Assembly: GCA_947000775.1 (NCBI GenBank)
Contig: CAMQGK010000341.1
Coordinates: 6,393,501 to 6,457,500 of the forward strand
DNA from: Pterois miles
Taxonomy: Eukaryota; Chordata; Actinopteri; Perciformes; Scorpaenidae
DNA: 64,000 nucleotides
Direction: 5' to 3'
The position numbers and the translations under genes are program-made. The notes below the pieces were generated by a model. That model did no database searches. It saw nothing but the letters and a program-made list of their open reading frames with translations, and was not told the DNA's origin. Of this stretch, positions 13,375-25,600 are shown piece by piece (positions within the stretch are counted from its first letter, which is position 1; each line of letters starts with the position of its first letter).

Positions 13375-14454
13375 TGCCCTCAAAGACGACTCAAGAATAA
13401 GGCCAGAGGTGGAGGACTACAATCAGGACAGACAAGGAAGAAGCAGTGATGATACAGTTGGCAGCATCACCCACGAAGTCCTTGGACCCCTGGAAGACAC
13501 TAATTGATATGCCTGTTTTCTTTTCAATGATTTTAGCCCAGCTTTTGACGTTGAGAGTCAAGTCTCAAAACAATGAAGGAAGATTCCTGGACACACATTG
13601 CCTCTGCACATTGTACTGTCTATTCAAAGATTCAGTCAGAAAATCCTACAGAGAAAACAATGCAGAAAACTGAAAGCCCCGCCAACAGCCACTATGGTGC
13701 TGGACAATATACTGAATTTACAAAATATGATGAACTGCTTTTTTTTTAGCCTTACTAGCAGTGAAGCCAAAATGTGAAAGTTGATGGTGCTACTATTAAA
13801 ATCAAACTGGTTCAGTCTATGAGGAGCATAAATGTGCAGAGGTGAATCTCTTTGCAATCAGTGATATGAGTCTTTGTGCATAGCTGACATTTTGGGCTTG
13901 GAGTCACACAAGAGGAAAAGTCCAGAAAGTGCCCAAAAGACAAAGGGTTGAACCTCTGGGGGACATGAATGCCTAAATAAATATCAAGGTCATCTTCCAC
14001 TTCAATATAGATTCTTGTGTGTATGTATGGGCTTAAGGTGGCACTAGAGAAAGGTGTTGTGATGTCTTCCTGGGAACCAGTTTTAGAAGGACCGAATATT
14101 ATATCCATGATCAGTGCCCTCCGCTAGTGAGGTAAAAAATCCAGCTTGTTCTATAAGAGGAAGTGCCAATGAAGACACCGCTAGACACCATTACACTGAC
14201 TAGAATGACAACTTGAAGATGCTGCAAAGATTTGACAAAGATGGGCTGTAAGTTGGAGCTTAAACATCTGCTTGCCACCTTAATTAGTTTGAGAGGTTGT
14301 CATGTATGCATGCTGCAACATAGCTCTGTGCAACCTGGGATCTGAGGTGTGAATTGAACAGTAAAAGCAAAAAAGAACATATTTTAAAAAGCATGGCTTT
14401 TAACTATCATATGATTCCAGTGGGAGTGCAATATTGTGTAGACTCTTTATTTTT

Positions 14455-14790
14455 TAATTAACGATATTGACACCGGCATCACATGAAACTAAACAAACCT
14501 AAAGCATCCATTGGCACCAATCATATCATACTGGCTTGTCAGGAAGGAGGCTAAATAACGCTTCAAATTTATGCCAAATTTTGGCAAGAAAAAACTGGCA
14601 TGGTGATTTTCCCAGGGGCCCCTTGACCTCTGACCTCAAGATATGTGAATGAAAATGGGCTCTATGGGTAGCCACAAGTCTCCCATTATTTTTTAAATCA
14701 CATGCAGTTTAGGACAAAAAGCATGCAGTATTTTGAATATATGTGTTATTTTTGCTTATTCTAAAATAGTGTATTTCTGCTGTATTCTTT
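14455..14790 (+). mobile_element. Dispersed repeat family E, longer copy
   Basis: Contains CATGAAACTAAACAAACCTA, GGAAGGAGGCTAAATAACGC, AAAAACTGGCATGG, CTTGACCTCTGACCTCAAGA and TATGTGAATGAAAATGGG, the diagnostic blocks of an abundant percomorph repeat. Degenerate and noncoding; probable non-autonomous DNA transposon. Confidence 0.7.
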
Positions 14791-15748
14791 ATACTATGAC
14801 AGTTAAATGAAAAAAAAAAAGAAAATATATCGCCTTGCTTACAGTATGACAGCACATTGAATCATTCCCCCAATGTGCCAATACACAACCTTCGAGTCCA
14901 AGTCAGTCATGCTTTCTATAGAAGATAGTACAAAGTAGGATTCAAGTTATTCATATTTTACAGTAAGCTTTTGTATATGTATCACTGGTCCCAACAGTAG
15001 TCCTATTTTTTCTCCTATACCTCTCTATAATACATCATTTTTCTTTAATGCCTTCTCTCTACCATCTCAACTGTGGAAGTGACAGCCCAAACAGATTTGA
15101 GTAAATTGGAAAGGCTATAAAGCTCTATTAAGGAAAATCTAGCTACGGTCTGAGGAACACTGAGGGGGAAAACAGACGAATGGGGAGTGAGGTGCATATG
15201 GAGACACAGAGAAAGACACAGGGAAAGAGGAATTTGTAGAATGCGAAAATGGAGCCCTGGTGAGGTTGAAGGCACGACTTTTAGCTGAACAACGTTTTTC
15301 CGCACATTAATTTCTTTCTTCTTTCAGCAGAGTTTTGTTCCTATAACAGTGGTGTCATACACACAGCAAAAAGAGGTGAGAGCTAGCACTCTGTCCCTCT
15401 TTCTGTCTCCCACACAAACACAATCACACAAGCTGCTGCAAAATATGGAGGGACTGACAAGATGCACAACGGTCTTCAGTGTTAGCAAAACCTTGTCAGA
15501 ATTCACAATTCTGCCAAGTGAGTGTTAGAGGGAAGGAGAGCACCAAAGGCAGGGTGGGGGTGGGGATGCTGGGGTGGGACCCACACACTTGAAAGAAAGG
15601 GAGAGGGAACGACAGGTTGATTTATTCAAAGAGTGAGGAGTGGGTGAATCAAACTTTAATGGCTTTTGGGAGTGCAAGCCGTTCTCTCCCCCTTCAATCT
15701 TACCCCTCTCCCTCACTCAGTCTTTTCTTGTGTGCTCCCACCTTACTC

Positions 15749-15781
15749 CCCCCCCCCCCCCTCTCTCTCTCTTTCTCTCTC
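15749..15781. repeat. C11-12 followed by (CT)n
   Basis: Homopolymer C run followed by CT dinucleotides with one interruption. Confidence 0.9.
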
Positions 15782-16436
15782 TGAAATACACTTTTTGATG
15801 GTCACTCACAAACACAAGCCTTAGCTCTTTTTTGACAAACAGGGCCCATCGCTGCATAGCACGCAAATCAAGGTGCTCTTCATGCTCAGTGGGATAAAGT
15901 AAATGACAGCAAGATAAAGAGAGGAAGAGGAGGTGATTTAACTTCACGAGTGGCAGCATACATGATGCCTGGGCAGTATTTGTTGCATTAACCCCTGGAC
16001 TGGAAAGGATGCGCGGAGAAAATTGTTCTAGAGGGACAACATCCTCTGACAACTCATTTAAGCAACCACTTGTCCTGAAAGGCTCACTGAAGTCTGCAAA
16101 TGAATCATCAGTCCTGGAACTGAATTGCTACACTCACTCATTTGAAATTGTGCGATCCACACAGTATATAGTATACAGTATATCTATAGTGAATATCTAA
16201 AGATGGAAAGTGACACACCTCCAACAGCTGGTGAAACATCCTGGGCCTGTAAATAGACAGACCATATGTACTGTATTTGTGCTGTATAAAAAATGGAGGA
16301 ATTCGTGTCGGAGATTATTCATATAGAGGATGATCATGTGCTATGGTCATGCTGTCAGACGTAATCATACAGGCAGATGGAGAAAGATATACTTCAACTT
16401 AAATTAAACACTTAAATTTGTCAGCAGGAAAACAAT

Positions 16437-16745
16437 GGATTGCCTACTCCATGTAGGGAATGTCTTTACCCCGAGTGAAGGAGTTTGAGTACCTCAGAGT
16501 TGCCAAAAGGCAAAGCTCTCGCTCTACCGGTCACTCTTCATTCCTACACTCACCTATAGTCATGAGGGCCGGGTCATGACCGAAAGAACTAGATCGCGGG
16601 TACAAGCGGCCAAAATGCGTTTTCTCAGGTTTAGGCATCTGGTATGGATGCCCCCTGGGTGCCTCCCTAAGCAGGTGATCCAGTCGTGACCAGGTGGGTG
16701 GAGGCCCCGGGGAAGACCCAGGACTAGGTGAAGAGATTATGTCTC
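16437..16745 (+). mobile_element. Non-LTR retrotransposon relic (3' end of reverse transcriptase ORF)
   Basis: The plus strand reads, with frameshifts and deletions, as the C-terminal region of a teleost LINE: a CCCGAGTGAAGGAGTTTGAG block, then AGGCAAAGCTCTCG, TCACCTATAGTCATGAG and GACCGAAAGAACTAGATCGC, then GGCATCTGGTATGGATGCC, GGAAGACCCAGG and GATTATGTCTCC. Intact copies encode YG-E-WV-TERxRSRIQAA-type and LGHL-RMP-type motifs. Broken in several places; clade not assigned with certainty. Confidence 0.75.
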
Positions 16746-16754
16746 CACTGTACA

Positions 16755-16914
16755 TCAAATTTGACCTCTGCTTTTAACTCATCCTTAGGAATAGTGAGCT
16801 GCTGGGAGCAACTTGGGGTTCAGTTTCTTGCTCAAGGACACAGAACTGCGGGGAGGTCAAAACGGCAAACCGGTGGTTAAAGGACAACTGTACTCACTGA
16901 GCTACAACTGCCCG
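16755..16914 (-). mobile_element. tRNA-derived SINE, minus strand
   Basis: On the minus strand the element starts CGGGCAGTTGTAGCTCAGTG (box A-like) with a degenerate box B. It continues into the body, the complement of GCAACTTGGGGTTCAGTTTC and TTGCTCAAGGACAC, sequences typical of a common fish SINE. It directly abuts the LINE relic on its left. Confidence 0.6.
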
Positions 16915-19561
16915 AAGGCTTAAATTTATAGGGGTGCTAGTTTTTTTGTAATTTGTTTTTTAAGCAACACTAGCCCCTCAAAAAAAAACCCTTCCTGTTT
17001 CATGGCAATAATGCTCCTTCACAGCAAAGGTGTTTCACAAAAGCTCAACAGCTTCTGCGTCTGGCATTGTGAAGATCTCAACATTTTGCTGACCAAATCT
17101 GAGACGAATCAGTTTAACTGTCTAAGAGCAGTACACCAAAGTATTGTGACTGTTACTAAAGTTTAAAAGCAAAGAGACAGCCACTCTCGCCATTTTGGAT
17201 TCAAAATGCTTATTATATTTATAATACTTTTATTGTTCAACACAGCCTTTTCTGTAGAATATGATAATAGAATAGAAATATTTTTTCACTTCTGTACATC
17301 ACCTTCAGTCCAAAGTGGCAGAAATGTTCATATAATTAAGAAGAATATATACGTCTTGTGCTGTTACTTCCTGTTGTCTTGATGTCTTTAGGCTGGGACA
17401 CTCATCAAACCCCAGTCACAGTCAACAGAACTACCAACAGTTTCAACACTTCTTGAAGCATTTTCTTTTTAACTGATTTCAGGGGTAGCTTCTTATGCCA
17501 TCAAAAACTGGAGAAAGTGTCTACAGCAAACGCTTCAGTAAAGGATATTTTTTGAAAAACCACAACTTTTACTCAGAACTGGCACCAAATCTATGTAGGA
17601 GAAAGTTATAAACGGAGCCTGAGGTGAGTAAAATATTGACTGCTTCCCATTTAACCTTCTCACTTTATCCATTTTTTCCTCCCTTTCTCCCTAAATCCCT
17701 CCATCCTTCCCTATGGGGCTCAGGGTCTTAGTGTCAGGCAGAATTCTCTTTGAGGCCTGCGCCTGTCAACCAGTCACCACTCAGCTCAGTAACCACTAGA
17801 TTCAATTACACTAGACCAGGACAGATGATGCTGAAATCATTATGGGCTAAATCCAACTTCTAGGAGGAGGCGTGTGTGTGTATTTCATACAAAAGGTGTG
17901 TGTTTGTATGCCTTCTATGTGCAGGATGACTGTGTTAGAGGTTAAGTCACAAATATTTCATGACTGTAATTTCAAAATAAATGTAGAAATTTCACAGAGA
18001 GCCCGGCAACTGCAGTGATATTAGTCATCCATATACTGTAGGTGCTGCTTTCGAGCTGAAATATCTGTTATATACCTGGTAAACAAATTACCTTTTGGAG
18101 TCCGTAACCTGCTGAGATACAGGGCAGAAGGTGATAAAAGACTAGGGATTGAATTTCAGCTTCAGAAGTGAAAAAAAGGCAAAGAAGAAAAGGAATATAA
18201 CAGATTCATCTATGTTCTACCTGACAGCGACAGAGGGCACATCAAATAGCAGATGCCTCTGTTTTGCTGCTAGAGCCCACATCAAGCACTAAGCAGCCCA
18301 TTCACAGGCATAATAGGAGCTCTCAAACACCCTCTGCCAATATTATCTCAAATATGAGTGCATTTGTGTGTGTGTGCGCGAAATACTGTCATGCTATTCA
18401 TCTCAAAATTGTTTAGAGGAAGTAGTCACCAAAAGTCGGGGGCTAAAATCACGCTGGTTTGATTTCTTCTCTTCTACTCAACTGTTATCATCGAGCCTTT
18501 GAGCAGTGGACCTAGTTCCCAAACACAAAATTATTCAACTGATAAAAGCCACTGAGCCACATTTCTGTTCTGGGCAGCACGCCACTGAAAAAATACTTCA
18601 TTGAACATTAGTTTGAATTGTTTTAGGAACAAATAACCTCAGGTTTCTGATGAGCGTTCCTGTTACTATGCGTCTACTGAAGCCAGATACAGAAACTTGT
18701 ATTTATCAGACCAGACTAAAGGGCTTTTCTTTCTCTGACTTTCAGCTGAGGTGTGGGCAGCCCGCCCCTATGACATCAGCCGTAGTTCATCAGAGCTTAC
18801 TGTAGGTTAGAGAGGGACATTGAGATATGGCTGATAGAAAATAGAGGCTGAGGAGGGATTTGCTCACCTGCCTGACATACCTGAGAGAGAGTAAACAGAT
18901 AGAGTTAGGATATCTTATCACCTGGAGCCTCCTGCCTGTCTGCCAGTACATTTAATCCATCTATGTGCATTAAAGCGCTGGTCTGAAGTCAGGCTATACA
19001 ATCTTGTGTGCATCATTACTGCGATATCGAAGGCAGGATTCCACTGCACCTCATATCTACTGTAGCTAGGGATGAATGGGAGTATTGGCAAGAGGATGAA
19101 AAGGAGATTGTATTTATATGGTGAAAATCTACAAGTGGAGGGGCTCAACCAAAAAAAATCTAATTTAAGATGACAAGAAAACACATATGGATAATATCTA
19201 CAAACTATGACTAAATACATGTGGTGAATATGTATGATCCAATAAAGACAAAAAGAAAATGTGCTTTGACAACATTTAAGTGCTAGCCCAAGAAACGGGC
19301 ATTTAATTCCAGGCACACACTACACAGGAATCAAGCTGATTTTGGGCCTCGTTCCCCCTCCCAACATGCAAAGCACAGCACAGATTTGTTTGGTTCTGAT
19401 GATTATCTTCCCAGATATTCCTGTGGTGTGCGGTATGTTAAGAGTGTTTTTTACATCCCCAGATCGGCTCAGAAGTCCATCCTGGCCACGCAAATTTCAT
19501 ATCACAAATCACAAATATTAAACGTTCAGTATTTAAAATTGGATTGTCTCTTCTGTGTGGA

Positions 19562-19685
19562 TGTTTGCATGTTAGCGTGGGTTTTCTCTGGGTTCTCCAG
19601 CTTCCTCCCACAGTCCAAAGACATGCAGGTTAATTGATGACTCTAAATTTCCTGTAGGTGTGAATGTGAGCGTGAATGGAACGAA
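19562..19685 (-). mobile_element. Dispersed repeat family B, fragment (inverted)
   Basis: Reverse complement of the central part of the copy at 47611-47969: GTGGGTTTTCTCTGGGTTCT, CCTCCCACAGTCCAAAGACA, TGCAGGTTAATTGATGACTC. Truncated on both sides. Confidence 0.75.
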
Positions 19686-22162
19686 GTACAAGGACCGCAG
19701 TCATGGCGGCTGTGGCTAATACAAGTGCGAAGCATAAAGGAGTAGTGAGACGGACCTTAGAGATGGAGGACCAACTTGCTGGTGGCAACAACACGAGTGT
19801 ATATTTAATGTCTCTATGACCATCCATTTATTGTTCTTTGTGAATTATCAGTACAAAGTAGTTTAAAAACCAATATTGCTAATTCTTTCGTCTCGTCGTC
19901 CACCTTGTTTGTTTAAACTAAAGTCATGTTTGATTGCGAGAGACTTTGCAGTATTTCTGAAGAGTCGGGACTCTTGTTGTTTATAAATCAAATCTGTTGC
20001 ATGTGATGTGCTGTTTTGGCCAAATCGTTGCTCTCCACTCCCTATAGGAACAAAACTGTTAAATCTAACATAACGTGTCATTATGAGTAGGGTCTCTCAC
20101 ATCAACATCTGTTAAGATATAAAAAATCTTTTGGTGTGGGCCAGCCTTAAGGCAGAGGAGACTGCAGAGAAAGAGAAGCAGAAGAAAGAACAAGAGAAAC
20201 TGTGTTTGTGGTCAGGGGCAGAGCATGGACCAGCAGGAGATGGCACACACTGGGCACACTTAGAGAAGCTGAAAGAGCTGGCATTTGATATGATCACAGT
20301 GGCAATGACAGAGAGACCGACTCCCAGTGGGGGAGTGTGAGGGTCAGGAGGTGTGTGTGAGTGTTTTTGAGGAGGGTTGTTCTTTTAGCCATGCATGGTC
20401 CCACAGTTGCTCAGACAGCAGCTCTGTACACTCAAAACATTTTGTCGATAGAGGGCTCGCTATATTGGAGGACTACCTGTCGCGCTTAGGGAATGTGAAA
20501 AACACTTCTCAGTATGTTGTTGGCTCACTCCATCATCTCATGCAATAATGGATTTAGGTTGTGGCCCATCTGCTGTTCTATCAAAACATTATTTCTGGTG
20601 ATAGTCTCCGCTCCTTGTATCCAGTCTCTGCTGCTGCTGGCTGCCTGCGTGACTGTGTGAATGCTGTAAATCTGGCCAGCTCATTAGCACTGACAGAGGG
20701 AATGCTAGCAGCCCACCTGCTCCCCTTCACCCTCTTTATGGCTCTACAAATTAAAACGACATTTACACACACTCTCCCCCGCTCGCCCTACTGCAATGCT
20801 CACCTTGCCACTCATACTGCTTCATCTGCTCACTGCCGAGCTGCATCAGGCCCACCTCAACACACCTCCTCCCCAAACTATTCGCTGTTTCAACAACCCT
20901 GAAGCCCTTTGAGTTGTTTTCTTTTGGCTTCTGTCAATCTGCTGTATTGCTGTGTTAAATTCCATCACTTCAATCCTTTGTTCCTGCTATCACTGCTCTT
21001 TTACTTTAACTACTCCGTCATCCATCACCCTTTCCCATCTTTTTCTCTGTGTGCTAAAGTTCAGCAGCACTATCTAGTAGTGCAGATTGTACTCTAACCC
21101 CCCGTTACTCTGGCACATCCAGTGAGTGACAGCGTGGTGGAATGATGCTGCAGCGTGTTTGCTTCATCTGCTAGAGGTCAGTTAGTGTCACAGGGGTAAT
21201 GAGGCCATAAAAATGCAAGTAATGACAGTTGTGTGGAAAACAGGATAAGGTGCAGAAAAGGGTAGAGGAAGGGGAAACAATGAGGAAGAAACCGACTCCT
21301 GAAGGAACATCGTTCCCAAAACTCCCACTTCCAGGTGGATGACGTGGAAGGCGTTAATGAAGAGCTCTCTATGTACAGCTATGTTGTAATTGCAACACAC
21401 AGTCATAAAAATATGAATGAATTTTCTGTGTCTCATTTATCAAGAAATGCAAACTAACAACTGACAGTTGATTGAGATTTGTGATAAAACACATTCCACC
21501 CGCATTAGTCTCACTCTGTGCTCACATACACGAGGTTTGCATATTTTATTTTGACTGTTGCGTCTCATTGTTACGGGCTTCAGGCATTTTCTTTGCAGAG
21601 AAACACCGGTGAATTAGACTCACTGCTGTGTCGAGTGTTTTAAAGAATCTGATCTATTACCATAACCGCACTGCCTCCAATACAAAAGCTTAAATTTTGT
21701 AAGCACTAGGAGGACAGGACTGACATGAGCAGTAATTCACAGTGATGCAAGGGAACAAACAATATGTGAGCAACTGAGGGTCAAACACAGCTCTGTTTAA
21801 TGGCTTTCCGGAGGCTAAACTGAAGCCTATTGTTTGCAGAGCTTGGAAAGTCTGTATGCGGACTATAAGTGAGTCCCACACAACGGAGCAGTGGTGTCTT
21901 TGGCCTGAGAGAACCTTCCCTGGTGGGTGGTCTAAACAGCCTCATCTTAACAGTCCTTCTTTCTCCCATTTATTTGCCTGACTTTATGGATTGGGGAGAG
22001 AAAAAGCCAGTGGCTTTGAAGATTTGGTGAAGACTCAGAGAAAGGCGTATGTGCTCAATATAAACACAACAAGATATGTGGATGTGTGTGTTTGTGTGTG
22101 TATTTCAGCCCCTGTTTGAAGTCCTCTACTCCACTCTGGCAATTACTTCCATCAAGGATTAG

Positions 22163-22290
22163 ATGAGGGAGAGGGCAAAGAGGAGAGAGGAAGATGGAGA
22201 GAAGAGAGAGCTGAGAAGGGAGGTAGCAGATTCAGAGAGAGAAGACAGAGAAGCAAGAGAAACAGAGAGGAGAGAAGAGATTGAGGTCTC
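22163..22290. repeat. Purine-rich (GA) low-complexity tract
   Basis: About 85% A+G with repeated GAGAGA and AGAGGA. It lies about 380 bp 3' (in cdh23 sense) of the linker exon, where the minus strand is an intronic pyrimidine tract. Confidence 0.8.
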
Positions 22291-22672
22291 CACTGCAGTG
22301 AGTGTTTTTCTTTCCTATAAAGGAGGCTTTGCATGCTCTCTAAATATGAGCAAGAACACAACTTGTCAAATCATGAGAAGATCACAGGTGAAGCAAAAAG
22401 CGGCTATTTCCAGGGCGTCAGAGACCGAAAAGCACTAGGAAGTGTTCATGATCACTGTAAGTTGGATGTAACTACCATGCAGTTACTACTGTTACAGTAA
22501 GATTATAAGATACAGTAAAATTAATCCAGATTTTATGAATGTCGCAATTGCAGTATCAGTCAAAATAACTGCAATTAGATATTTTTTCTAAATGGTTCAG
22601 CCCCATTTTCACTGTACTATTACCTTGGATACGGTAAGTTAAGAGGTTAATCAATAACTCTGTCAGCCTTAC

Positions 22673-22765
22673 CTCTGGGATGTGGACAGTGTAAGGCTGC
22701 CCATGAAAGACTGGCGCGTTGTCGTTCACGTCTCCAACCTGGATGTTCACCGTGTCTTTAACCAC
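22673..22765 (-). CDS. cdh23: cdh23 exon 5 of the coding set: end of EC1, linker and start of EC2
   Basis: A 93-nt phase-0 exon between acceptor TCCTCCCTCAG and donor GTAAGGC. It encodes 31 residues: VVKDTVNIQVG, then the calcium-binding linker DVNDNAP, then VFHGQPYTVHIPE. VNIQVGDVNDNAP is identical to the mammalian cadherin-23 EC1-EC2 linker, and the next part tracks NQPYSVRIPE. The exon ends at the Glu that opens EC2. The next expected exon (ENTPVGTP… in mammals) was looked for by eye between 1 and 22672 and not found, so the following intron is probably longer than 22.6 kb. Confidence 0.97.
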
Positions 22766-23161
22766 CTGAGGGAGGAAACGCCTTTTGGTAAAACTGTTCC
22801 AAAGCCTCCTCCACAGGTTACCTGTCAGAGAACTGCGGTCGCTGCAAATGTGCATGAGCCACAACAAGCCGAGATTCAGACAGAAAGAAAACAGGACAAG
22901 TGTGTGATAGATTACCCGCAGGGGAGAGTAGGTTGAATGTCAGTCTGTTTCAGTAACTAAACTGCGTTGAGTGAGACAGGTGTCACAATGATTACATGTG
23001 AGAAAGAGAGAAATAAGGGTGAGAATGAAAGCAAGAGACTGAAAGGGAGACAGATTGAGAGAGAAGGTCTCTGTGTGACATTTGGTCAGGCTATATCCAG
23101 GTGTCAGCGCGGGTGACGGGAGGTGTCATAACTGTGATCGCAGTGCAAATCTGTCTCTTAC

Positions 23162-23209
23162 CTCTTGAATGTCACTCACGTAGAATTCGACCTGCATCTC
23201 TGACTTGGT
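23162..23209 (-). CDS. cdh23: cdh23 exon 4 of the coding set: 48-nt micro-exon of EC1
   Basis: A phase-0 exon of exactly 16 codons between acceptor CTCCACCAG and donor GTAAGAG. It encodes TKSEMQVEFYVSDIQE, matching TKSEFTVEFSVSDHQG of mammalian cadherin-23 at the same place. The segment is the strand preceding the last strand of EC1. The exon is symmetric (0/0), so skipping it would keep the frame but delete a beta strand. Confidence 0.96.
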
Positions 23210-23486
23210 CTGGTGGAGACAGAGATGGACATCAGCATAAACTTTGCATGCGCATGTAGTGCAAAAGAGCAGTGCAGAAAAGCATAAAAAGACAGAAATG
23301 CCACTTTGAACTCAGAACCCTTTCTTTTTCATCCCACCATGCTGAAGATTATTACACTTTTCACTGCTCTTTCATCATTTGATAATTTACATTCCATCTC
23401 CTATTTTCAAAATTGTCCCGAGTGTCTTTTCTTGTATATAATGCATTTGGTAATGTGTTAAGCTTGTGTCTGTTTGGTGTTCATAC

Positions 23487-23629
23487 CTCACGGTCGAGCT
23501 GCTGTCGAAGCCAGACCACGCCGGTGTTTGCGTTCACAGAAAAATACCTCCCGGCCTCGTCTCCCGTGACACCATACGTGAGAGGTTCACTCTCAGGATC
23601 GCTCGCCTTCAGCTGGGCCACTGATGAAC
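23487..23629 (-). CDS. cdh23: cdh23 exon 3 of the coding set: core of EC1
   Basis: A 143-nt exon with acceptor TGTGTGGCAG and donor GTATGA. With the base carried over it encodes 48 residues: it starts GSSVAQLKASDPESEPLTYG, runs through VTGDEAGRYFSVNANTG and ends VVWLRQQLDRE. The LDRE calcium-binding motif and the VVWLRQ strand match cadherin-23 EC1 very closely. The acidic loop reads DPESE where the mammalian protein has DMDND. This keeps acidic side chains at the same three places but changes Asp to Glu at two of them, close to the tip calcium site. It is separated from the preceding exon by a 26.9-kb repeat-rich intron and from the next by only 277 bp. Confidence 0.97.
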
Positions 23630-24734
23630 CTGCCACACAGACAGTCAAAGGTCAGAGTGTCTAACAAGACTTTTAACCAGCTATGTGACCTTGTATTCAC
23701 TAATCTAAAGAGCAATAGATCGCAAATACACTCCATCTCCAATTCAGTTGTTTCTCTTGATGTCCCATTACTTCTGCTGAGCCACATAATAGGATATGTT
23801 ACATGTATATAAAAAAGAAATAAACACACATTTCATACCATAATCCATTTGTATTGAATGACACGACTGCTACATGTCTTAGTTTCAATTTTATGAGCCT
23901 GATTGCAGCAACACCACTGCCCTCTGAAACCCATCATTCCTGATGGCTTGTGCCGCAGTGGCTTCTCACTTCAACCTGGTTGAAGTCCTCACCCTTTGCT
24001 GTGGAACCAGACAGAACCAGATGTTCTTGTTGTTACGTTACTCTTGATTTCCTAAAAAGAGGAAAACAGGGACCACCAGTGGCGATTACATGCTGTTTAT
24101 GGTGCTGAACTGAAGTCATGTAGTCCTTACAACTGAATACCTTCACTTGCTCCAACACCAACGTAACTGTCATACCCTCATTCAGGGTCCTACAGTGACC
24201 CGGAAAGGGAGCAGGAGTTGGGAGAGTGCAACATCCTAACAGACCTCCCCTGAACAGGAACTGCAGTTTGACCTGTCTGAGCTGCAGCTGAAGGGTCAGA
24301 GAGGTCGTCTGCAAAGCAAGGGCAAGCTCTGGTCCAGGACCAAGTGGCACCTTGTACAAAGTATGAAACTGTCCCAAACTCCTGCTCTATATGTGAATTC
24401 TCCAAGTCATCTGGAGAAGACGGAAGATGTCAGGATGTGGCTCAAAAGAGGAGAGCCATGGAGTCAGAGAAGGTAGCCATCTGGACACAAGATGGGGTCT
24501 GATCAGCCCCAGCTGGGTCACCTGGAGGAGGGTGTATGTTGAAAGACCCGAAACACCCAGTGATTCCAGTAACATCACTGATGATGTGTCCAGAGGCATC
24601 AGCAGATGTATGTTCACAGCTAACACATTACAGTTTCATAAAACTTGGAACTACAGGGCAAACAATAGCATCGTTTTGCATTTTGTCTTTTGAATAAAAG
24701 GCTACTTTTTCAGTCAAGTAGTTCCATCATTCAA

Positions 24735-24835
24735 GTTTTATTAAAAAATACTGTTATAACATCAAATCGTAGCGAGATCGTGAACCCAGTATTGTGTAAC
24801 GTATCATGAGCTGAGTGAATCGTCATACCCTTACT
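24735..24835. mobile_element. Degenerate repeat fragment
   Basis: AAATCGTAGCGAGATCGTGA, GTATCATGAGCTGAGTGAAT and CGTCATACCCTTAC match a block seen near the ends of many fish DNA-transposon repeats. Short and degenerate. Confidence 0.4.
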
Positions 24836-25329
24836 GTTCACACTGCTACACTGTCATGTACACTGTCATCTACACTGTAATGGCGGACTCATCTCACTGT
24901 CACTCTGTGACACATGCATGCTCCCTCTCTCTCTAACACATTTTAATTTATAAAACATCTTAAAAATATATAATTCCCAATACTTTGGGGAGTCATCTCA
25001 GACATGCACTTGCAATACACTACAATGTTTGTCTGTTTGTCAATGCTGGCTTCACGCAATGCATGCTGGGATATGCTTCAGCTCCACCTTTGACCCTCAA
25101 TAAAAATAAGAGGGTACTGACTATTAGCGCATGGATGAGAGAGTAAATCAACAGATCGTGCACACACAAGCAATGAGCGCACACACACACTCATCCTCTT
25201 TCCCTCCCTGCAGGAACTCGGTCAGACAATAGAGGTGAAGCCAAACTAAATCAAGTCTGTCACTTGCGCACCAAAATGCTTAACACAACGACCAATTAGG
25301 CTTCACAATCACACACCCCTCTCATTTTA

Positions 25330-25520
25330 TTAATACACCCCATTTTCTTATGAAAGGGTGGCATGAATGACTAATTAATATTACGATTTATGAACTCCTC
25401 TCATTGCGTCTAATGAGATTTATGCAAATTTAGCTGCTTTCAATATGAGTTATAATTTGGTTGAAGACGGTGCAAATTGAGCATTTTACCTCATAGTCAT
25501 CAATAATAACCATTTTTTTC
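25330..25520. promoter_or_regulatory. Candidate intronic regulatory element (homeodomain/octamer motifs)
   Basis: Non-repetitive AT-rich stretch with GACTAATTAATATTACG, TCTAATGAG and the exact octamer ATGCAAAT within TTTATGCAAATTTAGC. Such clustering is usual in conserved noncoding enhancers of vertebrate developmental genes, but conservation could not be checked. Confidence 0.25.
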
Positions 25521-25547
25521 CCCCTCCTCCTTCCGGCCCTCTCGACT

Positions 25548-25600
25548 GTGGAGGAATTGTCTACTCCATGTGGGTAGACGTACACCCGAGCGAAGGATAA
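25548..25600 (+). mobile_element. Short fragment of the same LINE as 16437-16745
   Basis: GTCTACTCCATGTGGGTAGA followed by CACCCGAGCGAAGG parallels the CCTACTCCATGTAGGGAATG … CCCGAGTGAAGG block at 16441-16480. Confidence 0.5.

Larger units (their letters stand above)
1..22672 (-). other. cdh23: cdh23 intron following the EC1/EC2 linker exon
   Basis: No coding exon was recognised here on either strand. The open frames that occur have no domain signature. The stretch holds dispersed repeats and simple repeats listed separately; outside those (for example 1172-3850, 5510-9410, 9790-10990, 11030-12480, 17000-19560 and 20110-22160) I see only AT-rich single-copy-looking intron sequence. Confidence 0.8.

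Noticed and set aside
16531..16758. 75-codon minus-strand frame
   Set aside because: Antisense shadow of the LINE relic at 16437-16745.
19690..20150. Possible further transposon with GGTGTGGGCCAGCCTTAAG end
   Set aside because: One terminus looks familiar, but I could not find a matching opposite end or another copy in the window.
22163..22438. Arg/Glu-rich 91-codon plus frame next to the cdh23 exons
   Set aside because: Purine-tract artefact on the strand opposite cdh23.
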